A stretch of DNA of 64,000 nt from Hyaloscypha bicolor E (taxonomy: Eukaryota > Ascomycota > Leotiomycetes > Helotiales > Hyaloscyphaceae): the NCBI RefSeq assembly GCF_002865645.1, contig NW_020194585.1, positions 868,001 through 932,000 of the forward strand, given 5' to 3'. The position numbers and the translations under genes were made by a program. A model generated the notes under the pieces. The model saw only the letters and a list, made by a program, of their open reading frames with translations, was not told the DNA's origin and searched no databases. This document shows positions 10,672-23,233 of the stretch, piece by piece (the first letter of the stretch is position 1; every line of letters begins with the position of its first letter).

Positions 10672-12899
10672 TTTGAGGAAGGTTGATAATGTTCTATGAG
10701 AGGAGGAAGAATGGAAAATCGGGGTAAAGGTGGTAGCTATGAGGGTTTCTATTGAGAAATGTTGGGAGGTGAAGTTTGTTTGGCTTGAGCTTGATGATGA
10801 AAGATTTGAGAGGTGATTTCGTCTGGACTTTATAGATTTCCTTCAGGCATGGGGCCAGCTCATACCTTACACGACATCAACAGCTCCTGACAAACTTATG
10901 ACCTCCTTTTCCAATCTGACTTCTCGCATTGCCTCGTAATCGGATGGGTGGTCGCCTCAAAGATCCCTTCTCGTCCAGTCTGATCAAGTGATGGATGAAA
11001 GGAAGTCGGTTGCAGAGAATATTCTGAACTCTCCATCCAAAGATAGCTTCAGCACTCACTGCGAGGAAGTTTTAGACGAATTAGAGTTACAGTCGGCCGC
11101 GCAGCTGAGGATCTAGAATGCATCGTGAGTTCATTGTTTGTATCTTGCGCCACTTCTCCGCCGAGCACGGGTCCGAATCCCTCGGAACGTTTCAGTAATC
11201 TAACCTCAACTGGGTCTTGAGATTCGACTTGAGATTCGGCCGAATGTTACAAATGAAGAAACTCAGCACGATCCCAATCTGGAAAATTCGCGATATGTGC
11301 AGCTGAATGACACTCGGCAAACGCTTGCTACCGCTCTTACTGGTAATTAACAAGGCTTACGGGGCTGTAAAGTTGGAAGCCTGTGCTGGCGAGCAAGGTG
11401 CGCAGAAGGCCAAGATCTCGTTCTTAAGCGGTGTGTTCGAGTCAAACAGGGGAAATGTGGACCCCACGCTGACCTGTAGGGTCCTATGCCGTGTTCCTGG
11501 CTAATGAACACGAATGCATTAGGCGCTTCAAGCTGAACAGGATGTGGTGTTACTTAAAGATGACACGTCCCCGGTAGAACTGATGAGAGGTATATTCCGA
11601 TTACAGGTACGTAAAAGAGGTGGGTCCTCGAAGATCTCGCGCCCCTGTGCGTGCATGCTGCAAGCAATTTTATCCCCGTTCCACTCCCACCCGAGGTGGC
11701 GTACTTGATTCCAATCAACGGGGATCAATATTCTCCGGATACTCTCCACGATCTCAAACCATAAAGTGATCTTCAAATTAGAGCTGAACCTAACGAAGCT
11801 CTCCCAGAATATTCGAGCAACTTCTCCTTTTATTTTTAAGAAATCCCTTTTGGAATTCACCTTTATAGCATGTTCCAGTTTTGATTTGTTTATTATCCTA
11901 GCCTTGCCCTCTCACAAGGGATGGACCCGTGGAAGACGATTTGCTGGCTGTGATGTAACCACACAGCGGCACAGCAGGGCTGAGTCGACTACTAATTTAC
12001 CCCACCGAACCGGCGTTTGAAGAGGCAGCAATGTGCGACAATGAGTGTAAGCTGACAGGAAGCAATTCGATTACAAAGCTGACAGCTAGAGTCTGGGGTT
12101 CATCTAAATTTCAGCCTCGGAAACTCTCTTCTCCACTACAATACCATGGGACAGATGAATCTGGAAATGTTCAAGGATCCGCAGTCTGCAAATTGCCGCA
12201 ATAGGCGAGCAAGATTGCGAAGAGAAGGTGTTACTGGATCCTGTAAGACACGGTAAGATGCTTCAATAGGCATTCAACCGGTCTAAGCCCGTTCTAATAC
12301 GACGTCTTGCAGCTCAGCAACGGCACAACTCTCCTTCGTCGAGAACTTTCTGCTCCTCCGGACCTCCCGGAAATGCCAAGTGAGATTCACCTTTCATGTC
12401 CGAAAATGAGGAACAACTTGGCAAACATGGCGATCTTTCGTACATGAAGAAACAGGAATACATTTACCACTTCTCAAACGTAATGAAAAATTAATTCCAT
12501 AACCAGAAAACTCTACTCCTTCCTCCTACAGTTAAAAAGGTCCTCGCTTCAGAGCCCTCAACCCAACAACACCACCCCACACAACCACCAGCTCGTATAC
12601 TTCACACTTATTCAACCCTCATATGCATGGCGGAAGACCAAGCTTCCTCAATGAATACGATATCGAGCACAAAACGCCATTTGGGCATTATAGCACTTGC
12701 TGATAGGATGCTCTTATCAGTGATCAGGAATAGGAGAGCAAATCAAGAAACATCCTCCCTCTACCGTGTGCATCGATCCACACAATTGATTATGCAAAGA
12801 AACGTAACTCCTCCAAGGTGCCATACACTCAAAAGGTTGAAAGGAATCCTCTCTACCCTCACTCCCGGCATACCTCGCAGCCTCGCCGAGGAGTGAAAC
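10672..12899. other. Gene-free intergenic region
   Basis: About 2.2 kb without a supportable gene. The short frame at 12627-12896 on the plus strand lacks domain, signal or splice evidence. The part next to 10671 presumably holds the promoter of the secreted protein gene. Confidence 0.4.
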
Positions 12900-14632
12900 T
12901 TATGCAGGCTTCCACTCAAAATGCCTCTTCCCCGTCACCGGCACCTGGTAATCCGTATCCAGCTTCCCATCCATCTCCTTACTATCATACATATGCTGCC
13001 ATCTCATTAGCATTGAAATTTTCATATCTCTCAGCATTCAGGAACTGCCAAAGACGAACGAGCATGGCCATACCTTCCCAAAATAATCCAACTCCGCCTC
13101 ATAAAACTGCGTCGGCAGCTCCAAATTCCCCATGTACTTCAACCACTCCAACGTAGCACTCATACTCGGCACAACAGCATTCTCCTGCACACCCTTCGCC
13201 ACCACTCGCTTCAAGCTCTCAAAGCCTTTCTTCAGAGCCGCAACAATGCTTGGCTCAAACAAGAGGTTGTGGTTTTTATAGATCGAGGTAGAGGAAGGGT
13301 GGAAGATCTCCGCGAGGAGAGAGGAGATATGGTCCGCTTGGATAATGCAGCCGGCGCGCCAGATCTGCACGACGTTGCCGAAGTCGATGCACCATTTGTT
13401 TTGCTTGTCTGCTACGTCGATGATGCTGATCCCTTGCACATACGCTGCTAGACACGTGCTGTACACAGCAAGACGGAGGTCCTCGATGAAAGCATCTTGT
13501 TCTGACGAGGAGGAGAACGTGAACTTTGAGGGCAAGAAGGAACCGTGGAATGTTTCAGCGACGTGTTTCCGTTGCCCGCGGAAAGCGGACACGACTCGTA
13601 GGCAATGAGCCGTTGACAACGTTGGGGCGGGGACGTGGAGAGAGGTAGCTTGCATGTTGGACCAGATTCCTGTCCCTTCTGAACCGTCGATGTCTTGCAC
13701 GACTTTGTCTTGCACGTCGCCGAGGACGTGGTATCCGGATTTGTCTTTTTTCTCGCATATTTCTGCGCCGATTTTGACGAGGAAGGTGTTTTTCTAGAGT
13801 CCCTGTAAGCGGGTGATTGAAAATGAGGGCGACAGGCATACGAGTTCTCCCTCCGTTGACCACTTTTCGAAGACTTTTCCGATATCATCATATTTCATAC
13901 CCATATGCTTGTTCATAATCTCCCACGCCTCACTGATACAACTCATCATGCCACTGCTTCCTTCAGCACCACTCTCCTCTTCCTGTGAGAAAGACTTACT
14001 GCTCAACCCCATTATGAATCATCTTGACATAATGCCCCGCCCCTCCCATCCCAATCTTCGCCACGCAAAGCGTCCCATCGGCAGCCTTCGCAGCCATCTT
14101 CTCAAAAAGCGGCAGCATGATATCGAGCGCTGCCTCCTGGCCCCCAGGACACATACTCGGTCCCCTTCTCGCAGCCTGATACCCACCACTCACGCCACAG
14201 CCAATATAATATACTCCCTGCGCCACCAACTTGCCTTGCCGTCTCTGCGTATTCACCCACTCCTCATTACTGCAATCGACAATAATATCCCCCCTATCAA
14301 GATACTTATACAGTCCTTCCACGACCGTGTCTCCTACTGTTCCATGCGGCAGCGAGAAGAAAATTACTTTTGGGGAGCCGAGGGAGGCAGCGAGGTCTTT
14401 GTAGTTCTCGTATTTGGAGAGCTTGGAGTGGATTCCCTGTTCTTTGGCGGATTTCATCAGGGCGTCGACTGTTTTGGAGGAGGGGTCTTGGATCGAGACT
14501 GAGATGCCGTTTTCAGCCATGAGGAGGGTCATGCCTCCTCCCATGGCGCCGGCCCCGATCATTGCTACCTTTCATTTGTTCAGTATAAAAATTCCCAGTC
14601 GGGGGAAGCTCCCGTACCTTCTCGATTGCCAT
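12900..14632 (-). CDS. 6-phosphogluconate dehydrogenase (decarboxylating) family protein
   Basis: Exons on the minus strand 14632-14618, 14568-14000, 13953-13842, 13793-13074 and 12995-12900 (introns 49, 46, 48 and 78 bp) give 503 residues. The Rossmann nucleotide motif GAGAMGGGM, the substrate loop VGCGVSGG-type sequence (YIGCGVSGGYQAARRGPS), the catalytic segment GGAGHYVKMIHNGVEHGMM and the C-terminal dehydrogenase domain are all present. The short last exon supplies a Lys-rich tail ending FEWKPA. The enzyme would convert 6-phosphogluconate to ribulose 5-phosphate with NADP+ in the cytosolic pentose phosphate pathway. Compared with housekeeping enzymes, the dinucleotide loop and the DCSNEEW region differ, so this may be a second paralog. 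The first exon codes only MAIEK; the five-exon model restores a full-length family member. Confidence 0.88.
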
Positions 14633-15548
14633 GATTGCCGTGCGGTAGAGATTCTTCCACTCTAACTTCAATACTTTATGCAAAAACGACAAGCCAAGGA
14701 AAGATTCAGGGGAATGCCAAGAATAAATAGGGACTCTAGAAGGGAAATACACCTATCGTCTGATGTTCAAAAGCTTGCTGCCTTTCGCGGTAGCTGGCGG
14801 TTGAAAACTTGAGTCGCTGAAGTGTGTCGGTGTCGTCACTCTGGTGACGTCGACCAGGATTTCGCGTCCTCCTTCCTCCTTCACGCGCGTGTCGACCAAT
14901 CGCGGGGCTAGATTGGAGCTATCCCTCCCCCCTTTTGCTTACCCCGGAGAGCCATTGTACGCGAGGTTGATATTTTCCTGTTTTGGGATGCAAGAATTGG
15001 AGATAAGATGGCGACTGGCAATTGGATGAAAAGGGGTGGAATGGGAAACACGTGTTACGGCCAAGGACCCTGGAACGGTGCTGCAGGGACTAAACCACAC
15101 TTCATAAAATATAACCTTGCACAAACATTTTGAGGCTGGAGATTTCATGCGATCTCGAACAGCACACACGATTGGGAAAAGGGGCCCCCTATTCATCCTC
15201 AAGGTGCCAAGAGTTCAACCCATCTCAAGCGATGTCGACCCCACCAGCCGAGGTTGCTCCTTCGCAGCGGGGATGTGTTGGTTCCTGCATAAGAGTTGCA
15301 CATGACGAATATTTCTCCGTCCACCCGACAACATCTGATCCCCATTGAGTCCTCCCCAAACCTCATCTTCAAGGATATTCAGAGCTCCGAATTGAATCGA
15401 ATCGACTACCAATTCAGCGTCCGTCGAAGACGAAACGGAATCCCCAATTCCAACAAACGTCACCTCACATCAATTACCCCGCTAAGGCAACCCCACCATC
15501 ACCACTGCAACAAGCAGAACATCAACAAAACCAACAACGAAATTCGCA
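14633..15548. other. Divergent intergenic region
   Basis: This lies between the 6PGDH-type gene and the SET/post-SET gene, which are transcribed away from each other. No coding feature is supported. Confidence 0.45.
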
Positions 15549-16503
15549 ATGGCACCTCTTACTCCTCACTGGTCTCAGCCCTCTCATCCTTCCATTCAAC
15601 AGGTCATCATCCCTTCGGACCCCAGCGACTTCACCACAAAGTCCATCTCCAAGGTCACCCTACCTCCTTACGCCCTCTTCGCAAAGCTCTCCTTCCCGCC
15701 CTGCGCCAAAGCCTCCGAGCCTACCTATGCAACGGTGCAAGTAGGGCGCGATGAGCACGTCGACTTGAACAGCGATCTGGTGTATATAAACCACAGCTGT
15801 GAGCCGAGTGTCGTTAGTACCCCTTCCATCCCCTTGCTCTGCTCTCCTGTTTCGCGTCTCTCACACTCCCATTCCCTTCCCCTTATTGCACCAAACAAAC
15901 ACAAACTGATACCGACACAAATGTAACCAGTAACAGATCTTCGACACCACCTCCCTCTCGATCCTCGCCGGTCCCCACGGTCTCAAAGCAGGCGACGAGC
16001 TGACTTTCTTCTACCCCAGCACCGAATGGGACATGGCACAAGGCTTCTCCTGTTTCTGCAGAGCAGCAACCTGTCGAGGATTCGTCTCCGGTGCGAAGAA
16101 CATGAAGCCCGAGCAGCTTGACGGCATGTGGTTGAATGCACATATCCGATCCCTTCTCGAGGAACGCGACGGCGTCCCTTCTACTTCTCTGAGTAACCTT
16201 ACTCTTGCTCCTGGAAGTTCGGAAAAGGGGAAAGGTTTGGCTGTGAACGGCACAAAGGAGGTTGAGAATGGTACTGCAGGAGAGAATGATCTGACAGAGG
16301 AAGCATTGAAGTCCGCCTTGGACCAGGCTAGGAAGATGGTCGACGCAGCCCAAAAGGCACTAGACACCTACAAATCTCTCCACGGCCGCTCCAGCGTCGA
16401 TGATTTGGCAGGTACTGGGGGCAAAGGAGCGGTGAGACAGAATGGCGTTGGTAGTAGGGAATTGAGTGGGGAGATGGGTGGTGATACTCAGGTTGAGGCT
16501 TAG
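15549..16503 (+). CDS. SET/post-SET domain protein
   Basis: Exons 15549-15812 and 15937-16503 (124-bp intron with GTTAGT donor, phase 0) give 276 residues. The signature YINHSCEPSV (about residue 80) followed by LAGPHGLKAGDELTFFYPST and the Cys cluster SCFCRAATCRGF match the C-terminal half of a SET domain plus a post-SET zinc-binding motif. The N-terminal SET half is short, as in the fungal family of small post-SET proteins, so methyltransferase activity is uncertain. The C-terminal 120 residues are low-complexity with a helical stretch (ALKSALDQARKMVDAAQKAL). The start ATG lies in a run of pyrimidine-rich 5' sequence. Confidence 0.75.
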
Positions 16504-16942
16504 AAGGTCAGGGGAGTATTAAAGGGTTTCCTTTGTTTGCTTTGTTTTGCGTTGGTTTCCTTACGCGTGAACTTGAGGGGAGGAGGGATTTCAACATCCA
16601 GAGTATTCCCATTTCATGTTCCCCTGACCTGGATTCAACACCGGTCACTTGAAGGTTTCTTCCGGACGTGACTTTATGAATGGGAAGCACTCGTCGACTT
16701 CAACATCCAAGTACCTTGTATTTTCCTTGGCTCTCAACCCGGGATTCAACACCCGACACATTTCATAGCTTTTCCTTCTGTTATTACAGTCCCTACATAC
16801 AACCAAAACCAATCAAGCAACCCCCACCCCTATAACTCCCATCCAATCTATAATATATACAGTACCATACCAGCTCAGCTATGCACGCATCCCAAGCAAA
16901 ACACAAATATCTCACACCATTAAAACTACATTTTTGTACAAT
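16504..16942. other. Convergent 3' intergenic region
   Basis: Gene ends meet here. AT-rich stretches near 16840-16930 may hold polyadenylation signals. Nothing else is seen. Confidence 0.35.
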
Positions 16943-18823
16943 CTAACGATCATCAAACCAGCGTCCCCACCCCTCGTTCTTCCCCCTCTCCGCGCCCGCC
17001 TTCCCCCCAGCATATTTCCTCTCCTCTTCCTCCCACTTCAACCGCTCAACCCTGTTCCTCTCCAAAAATGCCCTCGCGAACCGCCACGCCTCCGTATCCG
17101 CCAGGTTCCACGCCTCGATCGCCTTGCGGACCTTCTCTTCATCCGGCTTCCTAGCTTTCCCAAACTCAACTGCGCTTTTCAGCAGGCTCTTCTCCTTCGT
17201 CATCGCCACTTCTTCATCTGTAGGTGCTGATTCTGGGGAGTTACGGGGACCGGAAGAGACTTGGGGTTTGCGCTCGGGCCCTGGGACAGGCGTCTCGGAT
17301 TCGCCTTTATCTGTAGCGTTGCGTGGGATCGTGAAGCCGAAATACCAGTCTAGATCCTCGGGCATGTCTCTTTCTGCCGTTGTCCACAAAGAGTGAGAGG
17401 TGCCGTATTGGCTTGCGACTACGTCTTTGAACTTCACGACTCGTGGCGCGCCAGAGACGCCTGTCCCGAGGAGTTCGGCCGTGATGGTTGTCAGCCACGG
17501 GTCGCGCTTCGATTTACGCCGGATCCAGGGGATGGTGAGCTCGGATTCGGAGTTTAGGGAGGAGGACATGAGAGCTGTGGTGAAGGGGTGCGGGACGGTG
17601 CCGATGGTGTAGAGGTCTGAGGTGTTGCGGTAGACCGAGGGGTATGTGATTTGTAGGGGGTGGGAGGAGATGCAGGGGTTGCATTTTGGGTTATTTGGCG
17701 GGCAGGAGGAGGGGAGGGGCGATGAGGGACATTGGATGAGGAATTCAGCGAGCTTGCGGGCGGGGAGGATGGCTGTTGTCATGTGTTCTGGTTGCGGTTT
17801 GATGACTGCGATGCCTTTGGAGAAGGTGTTTTGCCAGGTTGTGTGGAGATGGGATACTGTGAGCTTGTTCAGAACCATCAATCCTCGTGGCCCATCGGCC
17901 TCGATTTCATCTGCCACTTTTGAGTATTTCTCTTTCACTGTCCTGGTGTCGTAGTATGCCAGAACTCCGTTCTTTGGTTCAATCTCGAAAGTCTCCGGTG
18001 AGACTGCCGTGATAAAGTCGGTGGACTCGTTCAAAGCTTTATTCGACAGAGCTTCCTTTACAGCAGCCGTGATATCAGCTTTCGAACCAGCAAACAACCC
18101 ACTCCCAAGCCTGTCGAATCTCGTCAATCGAGGATATTCCCCACGCCGTAAGAAGGCTAGAAGGGGATCCTCGTGAGATCCCATTGGAAGCAGTAGATAA
18201 TGGCACAGCATTCCAGTCCCCATATTCTCCCATGCCAACCATCGAGATATTTCAGTCTTGAGGAGTGGTTCGACTTCCAGCACTTGAAGCTCTGCATAAA
18301 GTGGGTTGTTCATTGCTTCCGCGGGGCTGAGAATTATTGGCTTGAATCCCTGTGCCCACCACGCCCTCCTCCATGTAACCAGAACGGCATTCTCAGCTTC
18401 CTTATGGCTTTTCCCCTTTTGCAGTGTGTAGTCGTAATATGCGTAAATCGGTGGTCGATCGATGAGAGGAGGTAGCAGCGATCGATTCTCGTCCAGCGTT
18501 ACTGATGAGGAAAACGGACTCATCCAGTTCCAATTGCTGTACCAGGATGCCTCCCCACTTGTGCTATTCTTCTGAACTGGTGGTGCGTGTGCTGCTTGTC
18601 GAAAAGGATTTAGAATGCTGGGTGAAAGTGTCTTCGGAAGCTTGGGTATAGGTATTTTGTGGTCTGTAAATCTACCTAGCGATGGCCCCGCTGGTATTGA
18701 GTTCGGCAGTGTGAAAACGAGTGTGAAGATGGCGAATACAGCGATTGTACTGAGGAGAACAGCAATTCGTTTGGGGGGCATCGGCGGCAGTGGCTTGCCT
18801 AATATACTTCGTTGAACTGGCAT
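16943..18823 (-). CDS. Type II membrane protein of unknown function
   Basis: A single-exon 626-residue protein. A short cytoplasmic N-terminus with basic residues (PPKRIAV) is followed by one hydrophobic helix (about residues 20-39), then a long luminal domain, the usual layout of Golgi enzymes. The luminal part starts with a Pro-rich stem and contains IYAYYDYTLQKG, WRRAWWAQGFKPIIL and a small CxxNNPKCNPC cluster. The C-terminus is a charged, probably helical tail (RVERLKWEEEERKYAGG). The IYAYYDY/WRRAWW context is reminiscent of glycosyltransferase-like proteins, but no DxD-type motif could be assigned with confidence. Confidence 0.75.
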   Translation of the reverse strand: MPVQRSILGKPLPPMPPKRIAVLLSTIAVFAIFTLVFTLPNSIPAGPSLGRFTDHKIPIPKLPKTLSPSILNPFRQAAHAPPVQKNSTSGEASWYSNWNWMSPFSSSVTLDENRSLLPPLIDRPPIYAYYDYTLQKGKSHKEAENAVLVTWRRAWWAQGFKPIILSPAEAMNNPLYAELQVLEVEPLLKTEISRWLAWENMGTGMLCHYLLLPMGSHEDPLLAFLRRGEYPRLTRFDRLGSGLFAGSKADITAAVKEALSNKALNESTDFITAVSPETFEIEPKNGVLAYYDTRTVKEKYSKVADEIEADGPRGLMVLNKLTVSHLHTTWQNTFSKGIAVIKPQPEHMTTAILPARKLAEFLIQCPSSPLPSSCPPNNPKCNPCISSHPLQITYPSVYRNTSDLYTIGTVPHPFTTALMSSSLNSESELTIPWIRRKSKRDPWLTTITAELLGTGVSGAPRVVKFKDVVASQYGTSHSLWTTAERDMPEDLDWYFGFTIPRNATDKGESETPVPGPERKPQVSSGPRNSPESAPTDEEVAMTKEKSLLKSAVEFGKARKPDEEKVRKAIEAWNLADTEAWRFARAFLERNRVERLKWEEEERKYAGGKAGAERGKNEGWGRWFDDR

Positions 18824-20089
18824 CTTGCGGGAGGTTCAAGTCCCTCTTCTTCGTAAGTCATCCGTATGCTACGAATTACTCAGCCCCGCATCGATTGATC
18901 AGATTGCGGATTCTGCAGACCCTGGATGTAGATTTTTGGATGCTGGGAGTTTGCCTCCTCGTGAGGGTGACGCGGTTGATCGCTATTAACAGGGTATTCT
19001 CGCTGCGTATCAAGAAATGTCTCTAAAGAAAGTAAAGGAGAATGGGTGAAAACAGGATGATGAGAAGGAAGTGAAGGCTGGTCAAGAAAGAGGAAAGGAC
19101 TGAGAAGTACGTGGTCATTGGCAAGTTGAGAGCCTCATTCGGCTGTCCAGCTCTGAAATGTCTCCCAATCTCGGACAGGGGCTGCGCGCACTTGACAGGG
19201 GTAGCAGTCACGTGCATTCTCCGTCATCGCACAATGTTTCGGAAAATTTCACAGCCTTGTATGAGACGACTCTGCTTTGCGGTGAAAGTATCTTTTTTTA
19301 AATCACATTCCTCTTCCGAGCGAGAAAACTCAAGTCGAGTTATGATCTTTGGCTTGGTTGATACTAAGCCCTCCGACTTTGCACAGTCATTTATTTATGA
19401 TTTTTTCGGAGATTGACATCACCGGGTCAAACGTTGCATCTCATAACTTCCCAATCTCAGGTCTTGGACACTGCTTGAAACCAGTTAATTGAGATCTACA
19501 ATATAGATTGGTCATATATCCGCTTGAAGAGGCTTTCCAAGCGCCGCCTTTCAGACGCTATGGGTTCAGAAAAGCCTCGTTTTTGAAGTGTGGTGAAGCT
19601 TGTTCTGACGATGGATAGGATGCCATTGTACATTTCGCAACCACAGATCTCCCGAGAGATACCATCGCTCCCTAGATGTCAGATATCAACGCTGCTACAT
19701 CGCTATAGGCTGACACAAAGTTCAGGAGGAAGACCTTTCAGCTGGTGGCTTTGTGGATGAAGAGATCATGGGTCGATACTTGTCATATCTTCCCCCATTG
19801 GGTTCTTGCAATTGCCAATCGGCCAGGGAAAGAAGAGCCTATCAGAAGCCAAGATCATTCCAGAGCAGAAGAGCGCTTTGCTAAGTGTTGGCGGCCGTTG
19901 AGCTTTAGTTTGAAGAAGAAAAAGCGATTTTTGTGGATCCTTGCTACGAAAATAATACAGCAGTGCGTCGGCCATGCCTGAATTAACCTGTTCCTGCTAA
20001 CCCATCAACCCACCTCTGTGATAACAATGTCTCTCGCCTGTATAAAACGGGAAGTTTACCTCAACCATCCTGTCTCACCCTCAATCTTG
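18824..20089. other. Intergenic region
   Basis: About 1.27 kb between two minus-strand genes. The part near 18824 presumably holds the promoter of the type II membrane protein gene. Short frames here show no domain. Confidence 0.4.
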
Positions 20090-20937
20090 CTATTCTTCCA
20101 GCCCACTTGGTACAATGTCTAGGTCGAAACGCTTCCTTCGTTCAAAGTGATGCTCCGTGAAAGTCGGATCAAGTTGCCCACGCAGGTACTCGAGTTGCGT
20201 ACGATCCGTCTCCTCATCTTCATCGTCTTTCTTGGTCTGAGTTCCCTTTGATATATCCGGTTCGTCAACCTCAGCATGATGGTTATTGACAACCACGACG
20301 AGATTGTCCTTCCAGCCGCGCTCGCGCATCAAGAACGGAGATCTCTTCAGTGTACGATCATCCAGCAGTAAATTGCGTCCAATATGCTGGCCTTGGAGCC
20401 AGGCAACTCCGATGTTATCGACTCGTTATACCACAATTTGTGGTTCATTGGCCAGGAACGCAGAGTTCGGGACTTCGTGTTGAATGGTCGAGATGACATC
20501 GGACAGAGTCTGGGTAGCGGAAAGCAATCCGATAAGTAAATACTGGATCATGGGTGCCATCGAGGAGCTGCTGTCGCTACGAGTGCCGTTAGTATTGTAC
20601 GCAGTCATCCTCATGTGAAGAAGTACTTACCAGTTTCGGTACAGTGGGGCTGTCGACAGGTGGCCGGAACCATTGGTGCTTGAGAGGTTGAGTGTGAGTG
20701 CTTGTCTGCTCTCTCCTCCAGCGCAGCAGGGCGGTTTCCAGCTCGTGCTGACCGAGGCTGCGACTGTTGTCCTTTGATGCTCTGGGATAATGATGGAGAC
20801 TCTCGACCTTTTGCGATCTCGGACACTAGAACGGCTTGTCCGTCCATATCCTGGGACATTGAAGGAGCTAGGTCCTTTGGGTTCAGGGACTTTGCTGGAG
20901 CGTGATCTCCCATGATGAGATGGCAATGAGTATGACC
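20090..20937 (-). CDS. Ser-rich protein of unknown function (5' end unresolved)
   Basis: Three consistent exons on the minus strand: 20937-20631, 20576-20432 and 20386-20090. The first intron (54 bp) has a GTAAGT donor and a perfect TACTAAC branch site. The second (45 bp, GTATAA donor, CAG acceptor) removes an in-frame TAA, and its length is a multiple of three, so without splicing the protein would stop. The first exon opens with an acceptor (CACACAG) and no ATG in frame, so a further upstream exon is likely near 21100-21190. The N-terminal part is disordered and Ser/Arg-rich; the C-terminal part contains GRNLLLDDRTLKRSPFL, a VVVVNNHHAEVDEPD stretch and an acidic DDEDEE run. No family was recognised. 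A nonsense-broken gene is the alternative if the second intron is not used. Confidence 0.45.
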
Positions 20938-22006
20938 CTGTGTGGGTGGTGGCCTTGGGATTGAATGATTGTGAATTGTTAGAGAATTTCCTTCGTCAAT
21001 TCAAGAAGGCGTGGGCTGACGACAGGAGAGGAAAGAGCGAGAGGACTGATGGTTCGTTCCTTCCTCGTTTTTCAACGCAGCGGACTCTGTCTGGAACTCA
21101 CTCAAGTCGGCAGGACCTCTCAATTCTCAATCCGTCATTGGCCAGACTAGTACTGGTACACTCAAAACGGCGTTTATTCTCCATGTCGCCCTCAAACTTT
21201 AGCATAATCAGCACAAGTTTCCGCGATTGAAAGCCTCAAACGACTCGAAAGGTTAGCCTTTCTACAATGCACAGTGCTTACGGGTTTGGAACACAAAGCC
21301 CAGAAGCGGACCTCTGATAAGCCTCCATTCCAGGACATACTTCCCATTTCGTGCTAAATTGTCTCATGCTTCAGGTCCAACTGTTCCTTGGATCGTGTTT
21401 TCTCCGGAAGTCTTCAAGGCGGCTTCTACTCTGCCGATGGGGAGGAAATCGGCATACCGGAAACTTGAATGTTAGCTGACAAGAGAAAATTACTTGCACT
21501 TGACTAGGAGGCATCAGAGAAGAGAGGCAGCTCCAGTACCTCAAAGCACTGGAACGCAATGTTGGGAGACATGCTCAACTTCATCTATTTCCGCAGGAAG
21601 CCTTCGAGGCGGTCTCTGCTCTGCTGATGAGTAAGTTTCCACTATCTGAAGAGAGAATGTTGAGCTGACTGAGATAAACAGAACATGCACTTGCTCGACT
21701 GGTATCTAAGCAAGAGAATTCGGCCCTTGGGTCGGGTCGGAGTCGTTCCACACTTGTAGTCGGAACTACGTGGCGGCCACGATCATATTGCCTGTCAAGA
21801 TTTATTTCCGAAAATTAGACATGGAATGGATCTCCCTTTCATTTTCCTCAAGCACTAGCTATCCACTCACAGCGTCTAAGACTCTGCTATTTCGATATGC
21901 TTTGCTCGATTCCGTTGTGCCAAGCTGCAGTTATCCTTCACAGTATGTCAAAGTTCCTTGTCCTAAGCTGCAGCCATCCACCACATGGCCCTCTAAGGCG
22001 AGACAA
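20938..22006. other. Intergenic region, possible upstream exon
   Basis: The sequence near 21100-21190 (minus-strand ATG followed by a Lys/Arg-rich start, MENKRRFEC) may be the missing first exon of the gene at 20090-20937, but several donors are possible. Nothing else is supported up to 22006. Confidence 0.3.
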
Positions 22007-23233
22007 TCACTGTACCGATGGAGAGTTGACTGTTGGGACATTGACGAATGGGTTGTTCAAGGGCAGGCTCCAGTTTGGAAAGGTATGCATCGCATTCGGT
22101 GCCAGAGCAGGAGGCTGTCCAATACGGCCAGGATATAAATCTCCCAGTTCCGCTTCCACCCTCACTTGTTCCACCGCTGACCTCAAGTTTCCACGATCAT
22201 CGAAATTCCGCATTGCTGAACGTCTTAGCAGCCTCAGCAAGTCCTTGAACTCCATGCGATCCCAATCAAAGGTATACAGGCTCTTGTCATTATACCATTC
22301 CATGCTCAAGAAACCTCTGCACAGATCGCCGTACGCACCGTTGATCATCCAGCCGGTTTCGTCAAAGCCGACTGCGAATGCATCAACGCGGTAGTGATTT
22401 CGGCCACGGACACTTAGACCAGCGGGAACTTTGTACACGTAAATAGATATGTCTACGTGGTTAACGCCTGGGAGTGAAGTCAAGCCGAATTCATAGAGGA
22501 TGGGGTTGTCCATGGCGAGTTCCTTGTGGTAGATGAGTTCCTCTATGACACGAGCGTGCATAAAGAAATTTTTGGGACAGAGCGGATCGTCTTGCAGAGC
22601 CTCTTGTAGATGGTTCATCAGGAGACACTGGAGTCGTGGGGTGTAGTATGATTGCTTTGCAGGTGCGGTCTTGCGAAAGAAAGGATTGACGGCTTGCGAG
22701 TTGGCTTGTTGTTGAGCAGCATCACTGTTGACCTGTGAAGCGGTACCGCCCGGTGGGTGAACAAGAGGGTTTCCAGCTTGGAAGTTGACCTGCTGTTGAG
22801 CAGCATCTTTGTTCACTGTTGACGCGTTGCCGACCGGCGCTTGAATGAAAGGATTCTCAGCTTGGAAGTTGACCTCCTGTTGAGTGGCATCCCTATTGAC
22901 CTGGGGAGCGTTGCCGACCGGTGGCTGAATGTCCTTTCCTCCTGTTTCTAACATATCATTGTTAGCATACTTCTTTCAGATGTTATAGGGAGTAGAATAT
23001 TCTAGTAACTGTTGGATATTGCAAGTAGATGTCCCAAGAGTTGCTGGACGTTGTTGCAAGAGAAATGAACGCTTCAGGAAGCTGGGAGTCTTACCCGAGA
23101 TCGGAATCTGTGGAGTTGAGTGTGGGTTTGAGTATTGGTTTGGGTATGGAGTTGTGTATTGAATTGTCCCCGACATGTCAGGTACAAGAGACTGACTCTC
23201 TGTCGGTGTACCGGTGTTGCTCCACGTTGCCAT
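22007..23233 (-). CDS. Unknown fungal protein with three N-terminal repeats; paralog of the gene at 23898
   Basis: Exons 23233-23095 and 22947-22007 (147-bp intron, phase 1) give 359 residues. Residues about 50-140 contain three imperfect copies of a 35-36-residue unit of the form PPVGNAxxVNxDAxQQxVNFQAxNP. The C-terminal domain carries HVDISIYVYKV...GRNHYRVDAF and FKDLLRLLRRSAMRNF, which align with NIKISIRVWKA...ENHYRIEAF and WMAVLRLLRRAAKRNF of the divergently transcribed gene next to it. The two are therefore paralogs. There is no signal peptide or membrane helix, and no known domain was recognised. Confidence 0.7.

Noticed and set aside
12627..12896. Plus-strand open frame of 89 codons
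   Set aside because: No recognisable domain or signal; it ends just before the 3' end of the 6PGDH-type gene and is probably its 3' flank.
19900..19945. Possible fifth microprotein copy (LKKKKRFLWIL in frame)
   Set aside because: The Lys run and aromatic residues resemble exon 2, but no CxCNAxGM exon, donor or stop pattern follows.
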